DNA from: Agapanthus africanus
Lineage: Eukaryota; Streptophyta; Magnoliopsida; Asparagales; Amaryllidaceae
NCBI GenBank assembly: GCA_030015575.1
Contig: JASDDO010000001.1
Coordinates: 325,657,595 to 325,721,594 of the forward strand
DNA: 64,000 bases
Direction: 5' to 3'
Positions 49,783 to 59,315 of the stretch are shown in pieces; within the stretch, counting starts at the first letter, position 1, and every line of letters begins with the position of its first letter. The notes under the pieces are model-generated. The model was not told where the DNA came from, did no database searches, and worked only from the letters and a program-made list of their open reading frames with translations. Both the position numbers and the translations under genes were made by a program.

Positions 49783-52700
49783 GAGGACGTTAATCCTCAG
49801 CCAGTAAAAGTTCCTGATGAAAAAGTGCCTGGTCCATCATTTGAAGAACAAATGGACAGGCTTATAAGGGAAGCTGGTCAAAAAGTCCGAGACGACCACA
49901 ATCGCGAGACGGCCATCTATGAGAAAGCCAAGACGCAACGCCTTCTCCGACAGGCCGTGAAGGATGGAAAGGCCGCTCAACCTACTCGACGTGAAAGCAA
50001 AAACAAGTCAGAGGGCGGAAAAGACGCTCAACAACCACAAGGCAGAGCTAAGAAACCACGTATCCGAGAGTCAAGCGTTACTGACTTAGCCCTCATGAAG
50101 AAAATGGGTCGAGCATACTCATTTCCTCGGAACAAAACAAGGAAGATATTTGATCTTGCTCTAAAACATCAAATGCTTATGCTGCCAGAGTCCAAGCACC
50201 CCGAGCACGCGGGCGAGGTATTCAACCCAAATTATTGCTTTTACCATCGAGTAGTAGGTCATCCTCTTGAAGATTGCTTCACCTTCAAGAATTGGGTCGA
50301 AGATCAATATCAGCTTGGTAAATTCGCTCTGTCCAACAACTGGAGGGTAGCACCACCACAAAAGCACGAGCCTAAGGCCACGAAAGAAGAACCAGTTCCA
50401 CATTGGGATTGGCAGAAAATTCGCACCTGTCGTATGATAACGATATTAAAAGAGGAGTCCGAGAATGTGGACAGCCTTCCCTGGTGCTTCGAAAACAGCA
50501 ATGATGAGGTGATCTCAGAATTTCCCCCAGCTCCGAAAGAACTGGAGGACGGCATACATACCACTGCGGATAACCTCAAGAAAATTGAGTTGGGGACGAT
50601 AAACGATCCGCGACCGACATTCGTTAGCGAGCTGCTATCCGAGGAAAAGGTGGCTGCGTTAAAGGACGTCCTTGTACAGCATAAAGATTGCTTCGCATGG
50701 AACTATTCCGAAATGCTGGGACTTGATCCAGAAGTTGCTGTGCATAGACTGGCAATATCCCCGAGTGTCAAGCCGGTCAAACGAGCGCCGAGAAGAATGC
50801 AGCTTGAGCTCGAAATGAGCATCAACGCGGAAGTCAAAAAGCTGATAGACTCCGGCTTTATCCAAGAGGTTCAATACCCTGAATGGATTGCTAACATCGT
50901 CCCAGTGATGAAGAAAAATGGTACGGTGTGCATATGCGTGGACTTTCGGGATCTCAACAAAGCCTGCCCGAAGGATGATTTCCCAGTACCAGTCACCGAA
51001 CTAATGATAGACAATACGTCCACGCATGAGATTTTCTCATTCATGGACGGCTCGTCAGGATACAATCAAATAAAAATGCACCCTAAATACCAGAAACATA
51101 CGGCTTTCCGGACTCCTTTGCGAATATTCTGTTATAAGGTAATGCCCTTCGGTTTAAAGAACGCCGGTGGGACCTACCAAAGGGCCATGACGAAGATTTT
51201 CGATAACCTTATACACGAAATTGTTGAGTGCTATATCGACGACCTCGTTGTTAAAAGAAAATCATATGAGGAACATCTCGAGCATCTGAAGACCGTATTT
51301 CAACGTCTTCGACAATACAACTTGAAGATGAACCCTCTGAAGTGTGCATTCGGGGTTTCCTCGGGCAAATTCCTGGGATTCGTCGTTCGACACCGAGGTA
51401 TCGAGATAGACCCGTCCAAGATCAAGGCAATCATGGGAATGCCTCCGCCGAGAACTCTCAAACAGCTGCGGTCTCTCCAAGGGAAGCTCGCGTACATACG
51501 GCGATTTATAGCCAACCTCTCAGGAAAGTGCCGCCCTTACAGCCACCTGATGAAGAAGGGAACCCCGTTCGTCTGGGATCAAAAGTGCCAAAGCGCACTA
51601 GACGAGATCAAACAGTACCTGCACAACCCTCCAGTGTTGGCTGCTCCAGTGAAGGGAAAGCCTCTCATTCTTTACACGGCCGCCCTTGAAGGTTCTTTGG
51701 ACGCATTATGGGCACAAGAGAATGACCAAGGGAAAGAAAGAGCACTTTACTATTTAAGTCGAGTGCTGCTGGGGGCAGAAAGCAATTATTCCCCCATTGA
51801 AAAGCACTGCCTGGCGTTGATCTTCGCAATAACAAAGCTTAGGCATTACGCATTAGCGCATGAAGTCTATCTCATTTCAAAGGTGGACCCTCTCAAATAT
51901 CTAATGTCAAAGGCCATATTGACAGGACGACTCGCTAAATGGGCCCTACTCTTAATGGAGTTTTCGATAGCATATCGACCACTCAAAGCAGTAAAAGGCC
52001 AGGCCATCGCCGACTTCCTTGCTGAGCACCCGATACCAGCTGACTCTCCTTTAAACTGCGATCTTCCAGACGAACATGCGTTTGACGCGATCGATGGTGA
52101 TAATACCCGATGGGAGCTTTATTTTGACGGAGCATCTTCCGTGAAGAAACGCAAACAAAGTACCCCTATAATCAAATCGGGGGTAGGACTCATCTTTATA
52201 ACTCCACAAGGAGGGATAATGCGCTACGCGTTCTCCCTGACGGAACCAAGGACAAACAACGAAGCCGAATACGAAGCTCTGATAGCGGGCCTCGAGATCG
52301 CCATTGACATGGGAATTGAAAGCCTCCTCATATACGGAGATTCGCAACTGGTCGTTAGTCAAGTAAACGGCGATTACCAAACATGCAAACCGGAGTTAGT
52401 AAAATACAGTGAAAAGGTGCAACAACTGCTAACCCAAATTCCTTCCTATACTTTGGAGAGCATACCACACGCGGATAACAGCAAAGCGGACGCGTTGGCC
52501 AAACTCGCTAAAGAAATGGCAGACGAGAACCTCGATGACGTGAGAATCATGGTACAAAGTCGTCAGGTGCTCGCCCCCGTAGAAATACCTTCGGAATCAC
52601 CCGAAGAGAAGGGAGTGACTGAACAAGCGACCTTGCAAATAAAAGAACATGAGAAAGTAGAGGATTGGAGGGGAGTCTTTATAGATTACTTCAAGTCCCA

Positions 52701-53916
52701 CCAAATGCCCGAAGATGCATCCGCAAGACATCAACTCATAAAACGAGCTCTGTCCTTTGCCTTCGTCAATGATACTCTCTACAAGAGGTCATTCGATTCT
52801 CTGTGGCTGAGATGCTTAGGACCGGACGAATCGGAAAGAGTCGTTCAGGAAATTCATGACGGAATCTGCGGGTCTCACCAAGCAGGTCCAAAGATGAAGT
52901 TGAAGATCAAACGGATGGGCTATTACTGGCCCACGATGATTCAAGACTGCATCGAATATGCGAAGCAATGTCATTCATGCCAGATTCATGGGGACTTCAT
53001 CCACCAGCACCCAAATCCGTTGCATCCAACGGTAGCTAGCTGGCCATTCGAAATGTGGGGGACCAATATAGTCGGCCCCATCGAGCCAGCATCGTCTAAA
53101 GGACATCGTTTCATCCTAGCGACGACTGACTACTTCTCTAAGTGGGCTGAAGCAGTACTACTGAGAGAAGTGAAGACGGAGAATATCCTCCATTTCTTCA
53201 AAACGCAGGTCATATATCGGTTTGGAACTCCGAGGCGGATCATCTCCGATAACGGGCCAGCCTACCAAAGTCATAAAATCAGCCGCTTCGCACAGCAGCA
53301 TAACATAGACTGGAGATATTCCTCAGTCTATAATCCACGAGCTAAGGGTCTCGCCGAGGCCTTCAACAAGACCTTGACGAAAATTATAAAGAAAACAGTG
53401 TCCTGAAATAAGAAAGACTGGCATGAGAGACTGCAAGAAGCTCTTTGGGCGTATCGAACCACGTTCAAGACAGCTACAAACACAACGCCATACGCGTTGG
53501 TGTTCGGTACCGAGGCAGTACTCCCTCTCGAGATAGAGTTACCCTCTCTACGAGTGGTAGTTCACCTCGAGCTAACAGACGAAGAAAATGCTCATCTTCG
53601 GCTTGAAGAGCTCGACGCCCTTGAAGAAACACGGCTCATAGCGCAACAAAATCTGGAGGCCTATAAAGCAAAGATGATGCGCTCATACGAAAGATTGACC
53701 CGACCGAGGACATTCCACCAAGGCGAACTCGTGCTAGTGGTCAAAAGGCCTATGATCCCCAATCGCGCCAAGCGGGGAAAATTCGAGCCGAACTATGAAG
53801 GCCCGTACATCATAGATAAAGTTTATCAGGGTGGGGCCTATTTACTTATGGACATGCATGGTGAAAGGCCTTTCAGGCCGATAAACGGTCGCTTCCTAAA
53901 GAAATACTACGCTTAA
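49783..53916 (+). pseudogene. Element I pol: knuckle module, RT, RNase H, second RNase H, integrase
   Basis: The first ATG after the TAG is at 49825. The residues before RT carry a third knuckle module (GRAYSFPRNKTRKIF then NYCFYHRVVGHPLEDC, about 50105-50330). RT spans about 50640-51500, with VCICVDFRDLNKACPKDD and YIDD at 51232. RNase H spans about 51600-52030. A second RNase H of archaeal type lies at about 52110-52510 (WELYFDGASS, NNEAEYEAL, YGDSQLVVSQV, DALAKLA). Integrase has an H-H-C-C finger (52855-53000), but its first catalytic Asp is Asn (WGTNIVGP, codon 53065). TGA at 53404 breaks the frame; coding resumes to the stop before 53917. Confidence 0.93.
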
Positions 53917-54010
53917 TGAGCCACAGCCTAGGTCAACGATAGATGACGACGACTATGTCCACTCGCTATCTTCATAAGCTCAAACTTTATAAGCAGTAGC
54001 CAGCTTCTCA

Positions 54011-54090
54011 ACAGCGGACCGAAATGTCCTTAAACTAACAGCGGACCGAAATGTCCTTAAACTAATAGCAGACAGAAACGTCTTTAAAAC
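54011..54090 (+). repeat. Three post-pol copies of the LTR 27-bp hairpin unit
   Basis: 'agcggaccgaaatgtccttaa' occurs twice, then 'agcagacagaaacgtcttta'. The stem is GGAC/GTCC in the first two and AGAC/GTCT in the third, so both arms changed together. Confidence 0.88.
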
Positions 54091-54187
54091 TACTACCGCA
54101 GTATCTTTAGACGGGCGAGAAAAGAAAAAGGAGAGAGAAAGAAAAAATAAAAAATATATATGAAAAAGAATAAAAAATAAAAAAAAA

Positions 54188-54500
54188 ACGGTACGTCCAT
54201 AAGCAAAATGGGCACGGATGAAAACCCGAAAGGGCTCCGTGAGTAAAAACAGCAGGGCTGCCGGCAAGTGTTCGTGAAAACCCGAAAGGGCGCGACCTTG
54301 TAAAAAAAAAGGAAAGTAAAAAAAATAATAATAATAATAAAAAAATAAAATAAAATAAAAAAAATATAAAATAAAAAAAACGGTATGTCCATAAGCAAAA
54401 TGGGCACGGATGAAAACCCGAAAGGGCTCCGTGAGTAAAAACAGCAGGACTACCGGCGAGTGTTTGTGAAAACCCGAAAGGGCGCAACCTCGTTAAAAGA
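54188..54500 (+). repeat. Direct repeat of about 112 bp with GAAA-capped hairpins, split by A-rich DNA
   Basis: 54189-54300 and 54381-54495 are near identical. Each contains two 'aaaacccgaaagggc' motifs (CCC-GAAA-GGG). The first of each pair is enclosed by CACGGA/TCCGTG (54213-54218 with 54236-54241). The spacer is A-rich low-complexity DNA. Minus-strand Phe/Leu-rich frames here are composition artefacts. Confidence 0.85.
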
Positions 54501-54504
54501 CACT

Positions 54505-54720
54505 TGTAGGGTCCCCTCGACCTTGTAAGGAGAAACCACCTGCGTGAGATCCTTACGACTCACAAAGGAGCAACACACTTAGGGATCCTCACGATTCCTA
54601 AGGAGAAAATACACTTACGAGATCCTCACGACTCGTAAGGAGAATTCTCTTATGGGACCCTCCCGGCTCATGAGATTTGAAAGTCTTAAGTTATAGAAAC
54701 CTAAACCTGTTCTTAAGCAA
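54505..54720 (+). repeat. Stem-loop module 1
   Basis: Consecutive hairpins about 38-40 bp apart share the core 'gatcctcacga'. Stems include GTGAG/CTCAC (54544, 54559), CTTAGGGAT/ATTCCTAAG (54578, 54594), CTTACGAG/CTCGTAAG (54614, 54632) and ATGGG/CTCAT. The module closes with a longer-loop CTTAAG/CTTAAG hairpin around 'aacctaaacctg'. Confidence 0.85.
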
Positions 54721-54840
54721 ATCCCCCACAACCTTCGATATTGCCCTACAAGAGGCTCAATACTGACCCTTGTATACAATCCACGGGCACGAATAAACAT
54801 TTCCCTAACCAAGGTCCATCCGTGACTGGGGATATACTCG

Positions 54841-55065
54841 CATAACCCTTGTAAATCCTCTCGATTTGCAAAGAGAAAACCCTCCTGTAGGATCCTTACG
54901 ACTTACAGAGGAACAAAACACTTAGGAACCCTCACGATTCCTAGGGAGAAAATACACCTATAAGATCCTCACGACTTGTAGGGAAAAATACCTTTATGAG
55001 ACCCTTACGGCTCATGAAGTCAAAGCCTTAGTCAACAGGACCCTAACCCTGGTCGCTAAGCCACC
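54841..55065 (+). repeat. Stem-loop module 2
   Basis: Same layout as module 1 with other stems: TTGTAAAT/ATTTGCAA, CTGTA/TACAG, TTAGGAA/TTCCTAG, TATAAG/CTTGTA and TATGAG/CTCATG. It closes with CTTAG/CTAAG around 'accctaaccctg'. Confidence 0.82.
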
Positions 55066-55194
55066 TTTGTTCGACAGCGACAGAGGCAGATGATGATTCG
55101 CTCCTGGCAATATCCCAGTTGTAGCGGTGCTGATGCCGAAATCGGTGTCCAGTTTCAGGTTCACGGCGAAAAGCCAGTAGACCGTACATGCATA

Positions 55195-55430
55195 CGAAAT
55201 AGCCGAAATGATGGGGCAGCTTGCAATAATAAAAAGCAGCAAGTAAAAATATATGCATGAAGAAAAAGCCAAAATGATTGGGCAGCTCGCAATAAAAAGC
55301 AGCGAGTAAAAATAAAGTAAAAAGCCGAAATGATTGGGCACCGCGAAAAATAGCCGAAATGATTGGGCGATCGCGACCTTCGCGATATAAAAGCTAAAAT
55401 GATAGAGCATCGCGGAAATAAAACAAAAAG
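55195..55430 (+). repeat. Short interspersed 'gccgaaatgattgggca' repeats
   Basis: At least five imperfect copies of 'agccgaaatgattgggc' separated by A-rich spacers and 'cgc' blocks. No coding is recognised. Confidence 0.8.
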
Positions 55431-55540
55431 AATAATAATGATGACAAAATTTTGGCCCTACAGTTAAGATCACATCGATCCCTGTATACAATCCAAGGGC
55501 GTAAACAAAGAGGGAGCCATACTCTCCCAACAAACTCCTC

Positions 55541-56060
55541 GACTCACGGATACAAACACTCCTTGGCGAGAGCCTCCTGATTCGCGTCGACCCGCAGAGC
55601 CACCAGTGCCTCCGTAGGAATCCTCGACTCGTTTCAAACCCCAAGGAAACAAATAATCCTTGGCGCTCGGGAAACAAATAATGCCTAGCAAAACTCCTCG
55701 ACTCACGGATACAAACACTCCTTGACAAGAGCCTCCTGATCCGCGTCGACCCGCAGAGCCACCAGTGCCTCCGTAGGAATCCTCGACTCGTTTCAAACCC
55801 CAAGGAAACAAATAATCCTTGGCGCTCGGGAAACAAATAATCCCTAGCAAATCCCTTGACTCACGGATACAAACATTCCTTGACAAGAGACTCCTGATCC
55901 GCGTCGACCTGCAGAGCCACCAGCGCCCCCGTGGGAATCCTCGACTCGTTTCAAACCCCAAGGAAACAAATAATCCTTGGTGCTCGGGAAACAAATAATC
56001 CCTAGCAAACTCCTCGACTCACGGATACAAACACTCCGTGATGAGAGCCTCCTAACTCAT
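55541..56060 (+). repeat. 159-bp tandem repeat, three units and a partial fourth
   Basis: 'gactcacggatacaaaca' starts at 55541, 55700, 55858 and 56016. Each unit contains 'gcgtcgaccygcagagccacc' and 'ccaaggaaacaaataatcc'. The period is a multiple of three or nearly so, which keeps long minus-strand frames open by chance (55012-55836 and 55470-55994). Confidence 0.93.
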
Positions 56061-56124
56061 GTCAACTCGCAGAGCCATCACCCTCTCCGCGAGCAAATTC
56101 CCGATTCGTCCCAATTTGTAAGAA

Positions 56125-56484
56125 GAAGTCTCAGACAGCAAGGATTGAAAAACTTGCTTCTTGAGCAATGGGGCCCTGCAAGTCAATCCAAAATGGTCTC
56201 TTGCATACTATTCACGGGTCTCACTCTCCGAAGTCGAATTTCGACGAGGAGGGAAACAACCGTTTACGAATTCTCTCGACTCGTAAGAGGGAAAATTCTC
56301 TTATAAGATCCCTACGACTTATAAGAGAAAACCATACTTAGGAATCCTCACGATTCCTAAGGAGAAAATCCACCTATGAGATCCTCTTGATCCGTAGGGA
56401 GAAAAGCCTCTATGAGACCCTCACGGCTCATAGAATTGAAAAGTCTTAGGCGGTAAACCTGAACCTGCGGCCTAAGCCATCGCT
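56125..56484 (+). repeat. Stem-loop module 4 within a direct repeat (copy 1)
   Basis: Nearly identical to 58104-58470, offset 1979 bp. Hairpins include TCTCTTATAAG/CTTATAAGAGA (56297-56307, 56318-56328), CTTAGGAATC/GATTCCTAAG (56337-56346, 56352-56361), CTATGAG/CTCATAG (56410, 56427) and the closing CTTAGGC/GCCTAAG (56445, 56470). Confidence 0.9.
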
Positions 56485-56753
56485 ATTTCCTGAGGAAGTC
56501 GGAATACTCGTTTTAGACATCCATCAACCATGATTATTAAGACAGCCTACTGACATTAAAAGAAAGAAGATGACAGAAAGAATATCCGTTCTACATTTGA
56601 TCTGGTATGCGCGACGCATTCATTTATGCATGGACAGAAGACTCAAGACGAGAAATAAGACAAGCTGAAATAGAAAAGGGGAGGGTTTTCATTCATACCG
56701 CCAAAAGTTTTTACAAGCATAAGAATAATGCATAAGAAGCATTGTTCAAAATA

Positions 56754-57263
56754 TTACAACGGTATAACCTTGGATCCGGGGCACGGATTGAGGAAATCAA
56801 AAGTAAGGCCATCCAGAGTTCTTCTGGCCTTTCTAATTATTCTTATGCGCAGTCTTTCGCGCTCCTCGGTGTCGATATCATCGGCAAGCCCTTCCGGCCT
56901 TTGATAAGCAGCAACGATCGTCGTCTGCTGAAACGCTTAATGCAGGATGTCAACGAGGTCGTTCCGTCGCTTCTTTGAGATCAGCCCTGTCAGGTGCACT
57001 GAATGCACCTTGTCCTCGGCATCATCCAGCGCGTTGAGTGGTAGGGCCTCGTGAAGACCCGGAAGTGCCCTCCATATTGCTCCCAGCACGACTTTCAAAA
57101 GAGCCGAACGCCGAGGCAACAGCCAACCACCGCTTGCGTTCAGACGACCCATAACTTCTGCACATTCGGCGTCTGTAAACTCCTGGTTTTGTTGACGACC
57201 CTGAGCGCGGATATCATCGCAGGTAATGAACTCGTGCAGACTGTATAGATGCACCGCCGCCAT
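56754..57263 (-). pseudogene. Small antisense gene of element I, one internal stop
   Basis: Function unknown. On minus, the ATG at 57263 begins MAAVHLYSLHEFITCDD. It follows a putative intron (57269-57416, GTAAAC...CTCCAG) whose upstream exon would be untranslated. The frame reaches TAA at 56937 after 108 codons but stays open for 60 more, to TAA 56754. The first stop could be a CAA changed to TAA, giving about 169 codons originally. The predicted protein is soluble and charged, with no signal or membrane segment. A TATA box lies 5' at 57549-57558. It sits between two copies of a 360-bp direct repeat. It could be a second antisense ORF of the Tat type or a fragment of a longer gene. No family is recognised. 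Confidence 0.6.
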
Positions 57264-57268
57264 TATGC

Positions 57269-57416
57269 CTGGAGAAAATATTACAGGAAGATCAACAATA
57301 GAAAAGCAATAATATACATGGATGTCTAAATTCCTAGAGAGCAAAACTATGTTCAGAGATGAAACCCACTAGACGAGAGCTCTGCTATTTAAGATTGATC
57401 TAAGAATCGAGTTTAC
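57269..57416 (-). other. Putative intron in 5' UTR of the small antisense gene
   Basis: 148 bp, donor 'cag|gtaaac', acceptor 'tttctccag|gc', T-rich toward the 3' end, ending five bases before the ATG. Confidence 0.6.
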
Positions 57417-57548
57417 CTGAAGTTCTTCTTAAAAACTTTAAAAAAGGGAGCAAGGCACCGGAGTTCTTAAAGGCAAGAACAAAGTTCTGAAGTCGTCAAA
57501 AATGGAAATCTGGAAGATGATAAGTATCTGGAGGGGACCAAGGGTCCT

Positions 57549-57558
57549 ATTTATAGGC
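57549..57558 (-). promoter_or_regulatory. TATA box of the small antisense gene
   Basis: CCTATAAATA on minus, about 290 bp before the ATG (intron included). It suggests a start near 57520. Confidence 0.62.
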
Positions 57559-57639
57559 CTCAAGTGCCTCTTCGACTCCCAAGAGTCGTCACGGCAGTTT
57601 ACCCTAATCGGAGCGAATGTCCGTTCGAATTCCGAGACA

Positions 57640-58090
57640 GGAGATGAAGCAACGCTTCATCCTTCCCCGATTAGAGCAAAGCTCTGTCTTAAAGAAGCGA
57701 CGCTTCAGCACGGAAGCGCTAGCGCAGTTGCGTTGCGCTGCGCGCTACACGCCACGTGTCCGGCGCAAACACATCAGCGCAGCACCCCAAAGCAGCGCAC
57801 CCAGCCAAAGCAAAGCTCTGTTTCAAGCAAAACCAAGGGAAGCAACGCTTCAGCGGCATATGCGTCGTGCGCTGCATGACACGTGTCGGCATAGATGTGC
57901 TAGCGCAGTTGCGCTGCACTGTCTGCTGTGCGACACGAGTCATATCCTGGAGCATTCGCGCTAAACAAAAAGGTTCTGAAGAAATCTTTTCGGTTATTAT
58001 CTTCTGTAAAACAGCAGCCCCTAGATCAAAGATCCGATGGTGGGGGAAATCCCGCCAAATCTTTCAGGAAAGGGATTTCTTCAACAAATT
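57640..58090 (+). repeat. Internal copy of LTR U3-like sequence
   Basis: Same order as the start of the element's own LTR: 'ccccgattagagcaaagctct' (LTR start region 42411-42432), 'gaagcgacgcttcag', GC-rich 'gcgcagttgcg' blocks with CACGTG at about 57753 and 57880, then 'cttctgtaaaacag' and 'gatcaaagatccgatggtggggg' (compare 42727-42775). It is clearly diverged. It lies directly upstream of the small antisense gene. Confidence 0.8.
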
Positions 58091-58103
58091 GAACTTGCTA
58101 GAT

Positions 58104-58470
58104 GAAGTCTCAGACAGCAAGGACTAAAAAGCTTGCTTCTTAAGTAATGGGGCCCTGCAAGTCAATCCAAAATGGTCTCTTGCATACTATTCACGGGTCT
58201 CACTCTCCGAAGTCAAATTTCGACGAGGAGGGAAACAACCGCTTATGAATTCTCTCAACTCGTAAGAGGGAAAATTCTCTTATAAGATCCCTACGACTTA
58301 TAAGAGAAAACCACACATAGGAATCCTTACGATTCCTAAGGAGAAAGCCCGCCTACGAGATCCTCTCGATCCGTAGGAAGAAAAGTCTCTATGAGACCCT
58401 CACGGCTCATAGAGTTGAAAAGTCCTAGGCAGCAGATCTGAACCTGCAGTCTAGGCCATCGTTATCTCTG
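58104..58470 (+). repeat. Stem-loop module 5 within a direct repeat (copy 2)
   Basis: Copy of 56125-56484. The same series of hairpins is present, with a few stem changes. Its right part belongs to the 556-bp duplication described next. Confidence 0.9.
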
Positions 58471-59315
58471 GGAGAAATGAAGTTATCTGTCAATAAGGTG
58501 TATTAAATATGCCATGCTGAAAAGAATGAAAAAGGCGAAAAAGTGACACAGCACGTTACAAAAATGTGTATCTTTTATTCATGAACATTGACTGGGTACA
58601 GGATACATTGTACTAAAGAATAAGAAAATATATACATATATTTTACAAGTACAAATGATACAAGGAGAAATTACTGGGAAGGAAGCGTCTTGCATAGATT
58701 TAACAATTGCTCGCATACTTCCTTCCACGTCTTCTCTCGATCGGCTACTACCGCCAGCTTCCTGCATAGATTTAACAATTGCTCGCATACTTCCTTCCAC
58801 GTCTTCTCTCGATCGGCTACTACCGCCAGCTCGCATACTTCCTTCCACGTCTTCTCTCGATCGGCTACTACCTTCCACGTCTTCTCTCGATCGGCTACTA
58901 CCGCCCGCCTACGAGATCCTCTCGATCCGTAGGAAGAAAAGTCTCTATGAGACCCTCACGGCTCATAGAGTTGAAAAGTCCTAGGCAGCAGATCTGAACC
59001 TGCAGTCTAGGCCATCGTTATCTCTGGGAGAAATGAAGTTATCTGTCAATAAGGTGTATTAAATATGCCATGCTGAAAAGAATGAAAAAGGCGAAAAAGT
59101 GACACAGCACGTTACAAAAATGTGTATCTTTTATTCATGAACATTGACTGGGTACAGGATACATTGTACTAAAGAATAAGAAAATATATACATATATTTT
59201 ACAAATACAAATGATACAAGGAGAAATTACTGGGAAGGAAGCGTCTTGCATAGATTTAACAATTGCTCGCATACTTCCTTCCACGTCTTCTCTCGATCGG
59301 CTACTACCGCCAGCT
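58347..59315 (+). repeat. 556-bp duplication with stepwise-shortened repeats between
   Basis: 58347-58758 and 58903-59314 are nearly identical (offset 556). Between them, 58759-58902 holds three successively shorter copies of the 'cttccacgtcttctctcgat' end segment. The duplicated unit contains hairpins, the 3' untranslated region and the last codons of the large antisense gene. Confidence 0.93.
59130..59135 (-). terminator. Poly(A) signal of the large antisense gene
   Basis: AATAAA on minus, 92 bp after the stop at 59227. A duplicate is at 58574-58579. Confidence 0.65.

Noticed and set aside
53404..53406. Recoded TGA
   Set aside because: It lies within integrase next to other damage; a deaminated CGA is the simpler explanation.
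54093..54487. Phe/Leu/Ile-rich minus-strand frames resembling membrane proteins
   Set aside because: They are translations of A-rich low-complexity DNA between direct repeats.
55012..55994. Long minus-strand frames (274 and 174 codons)
   Set aside because: They exist because the 159-bp tandem repeat preserves frame. Both overlap in different frames, and no protein family or splice structure is visible.
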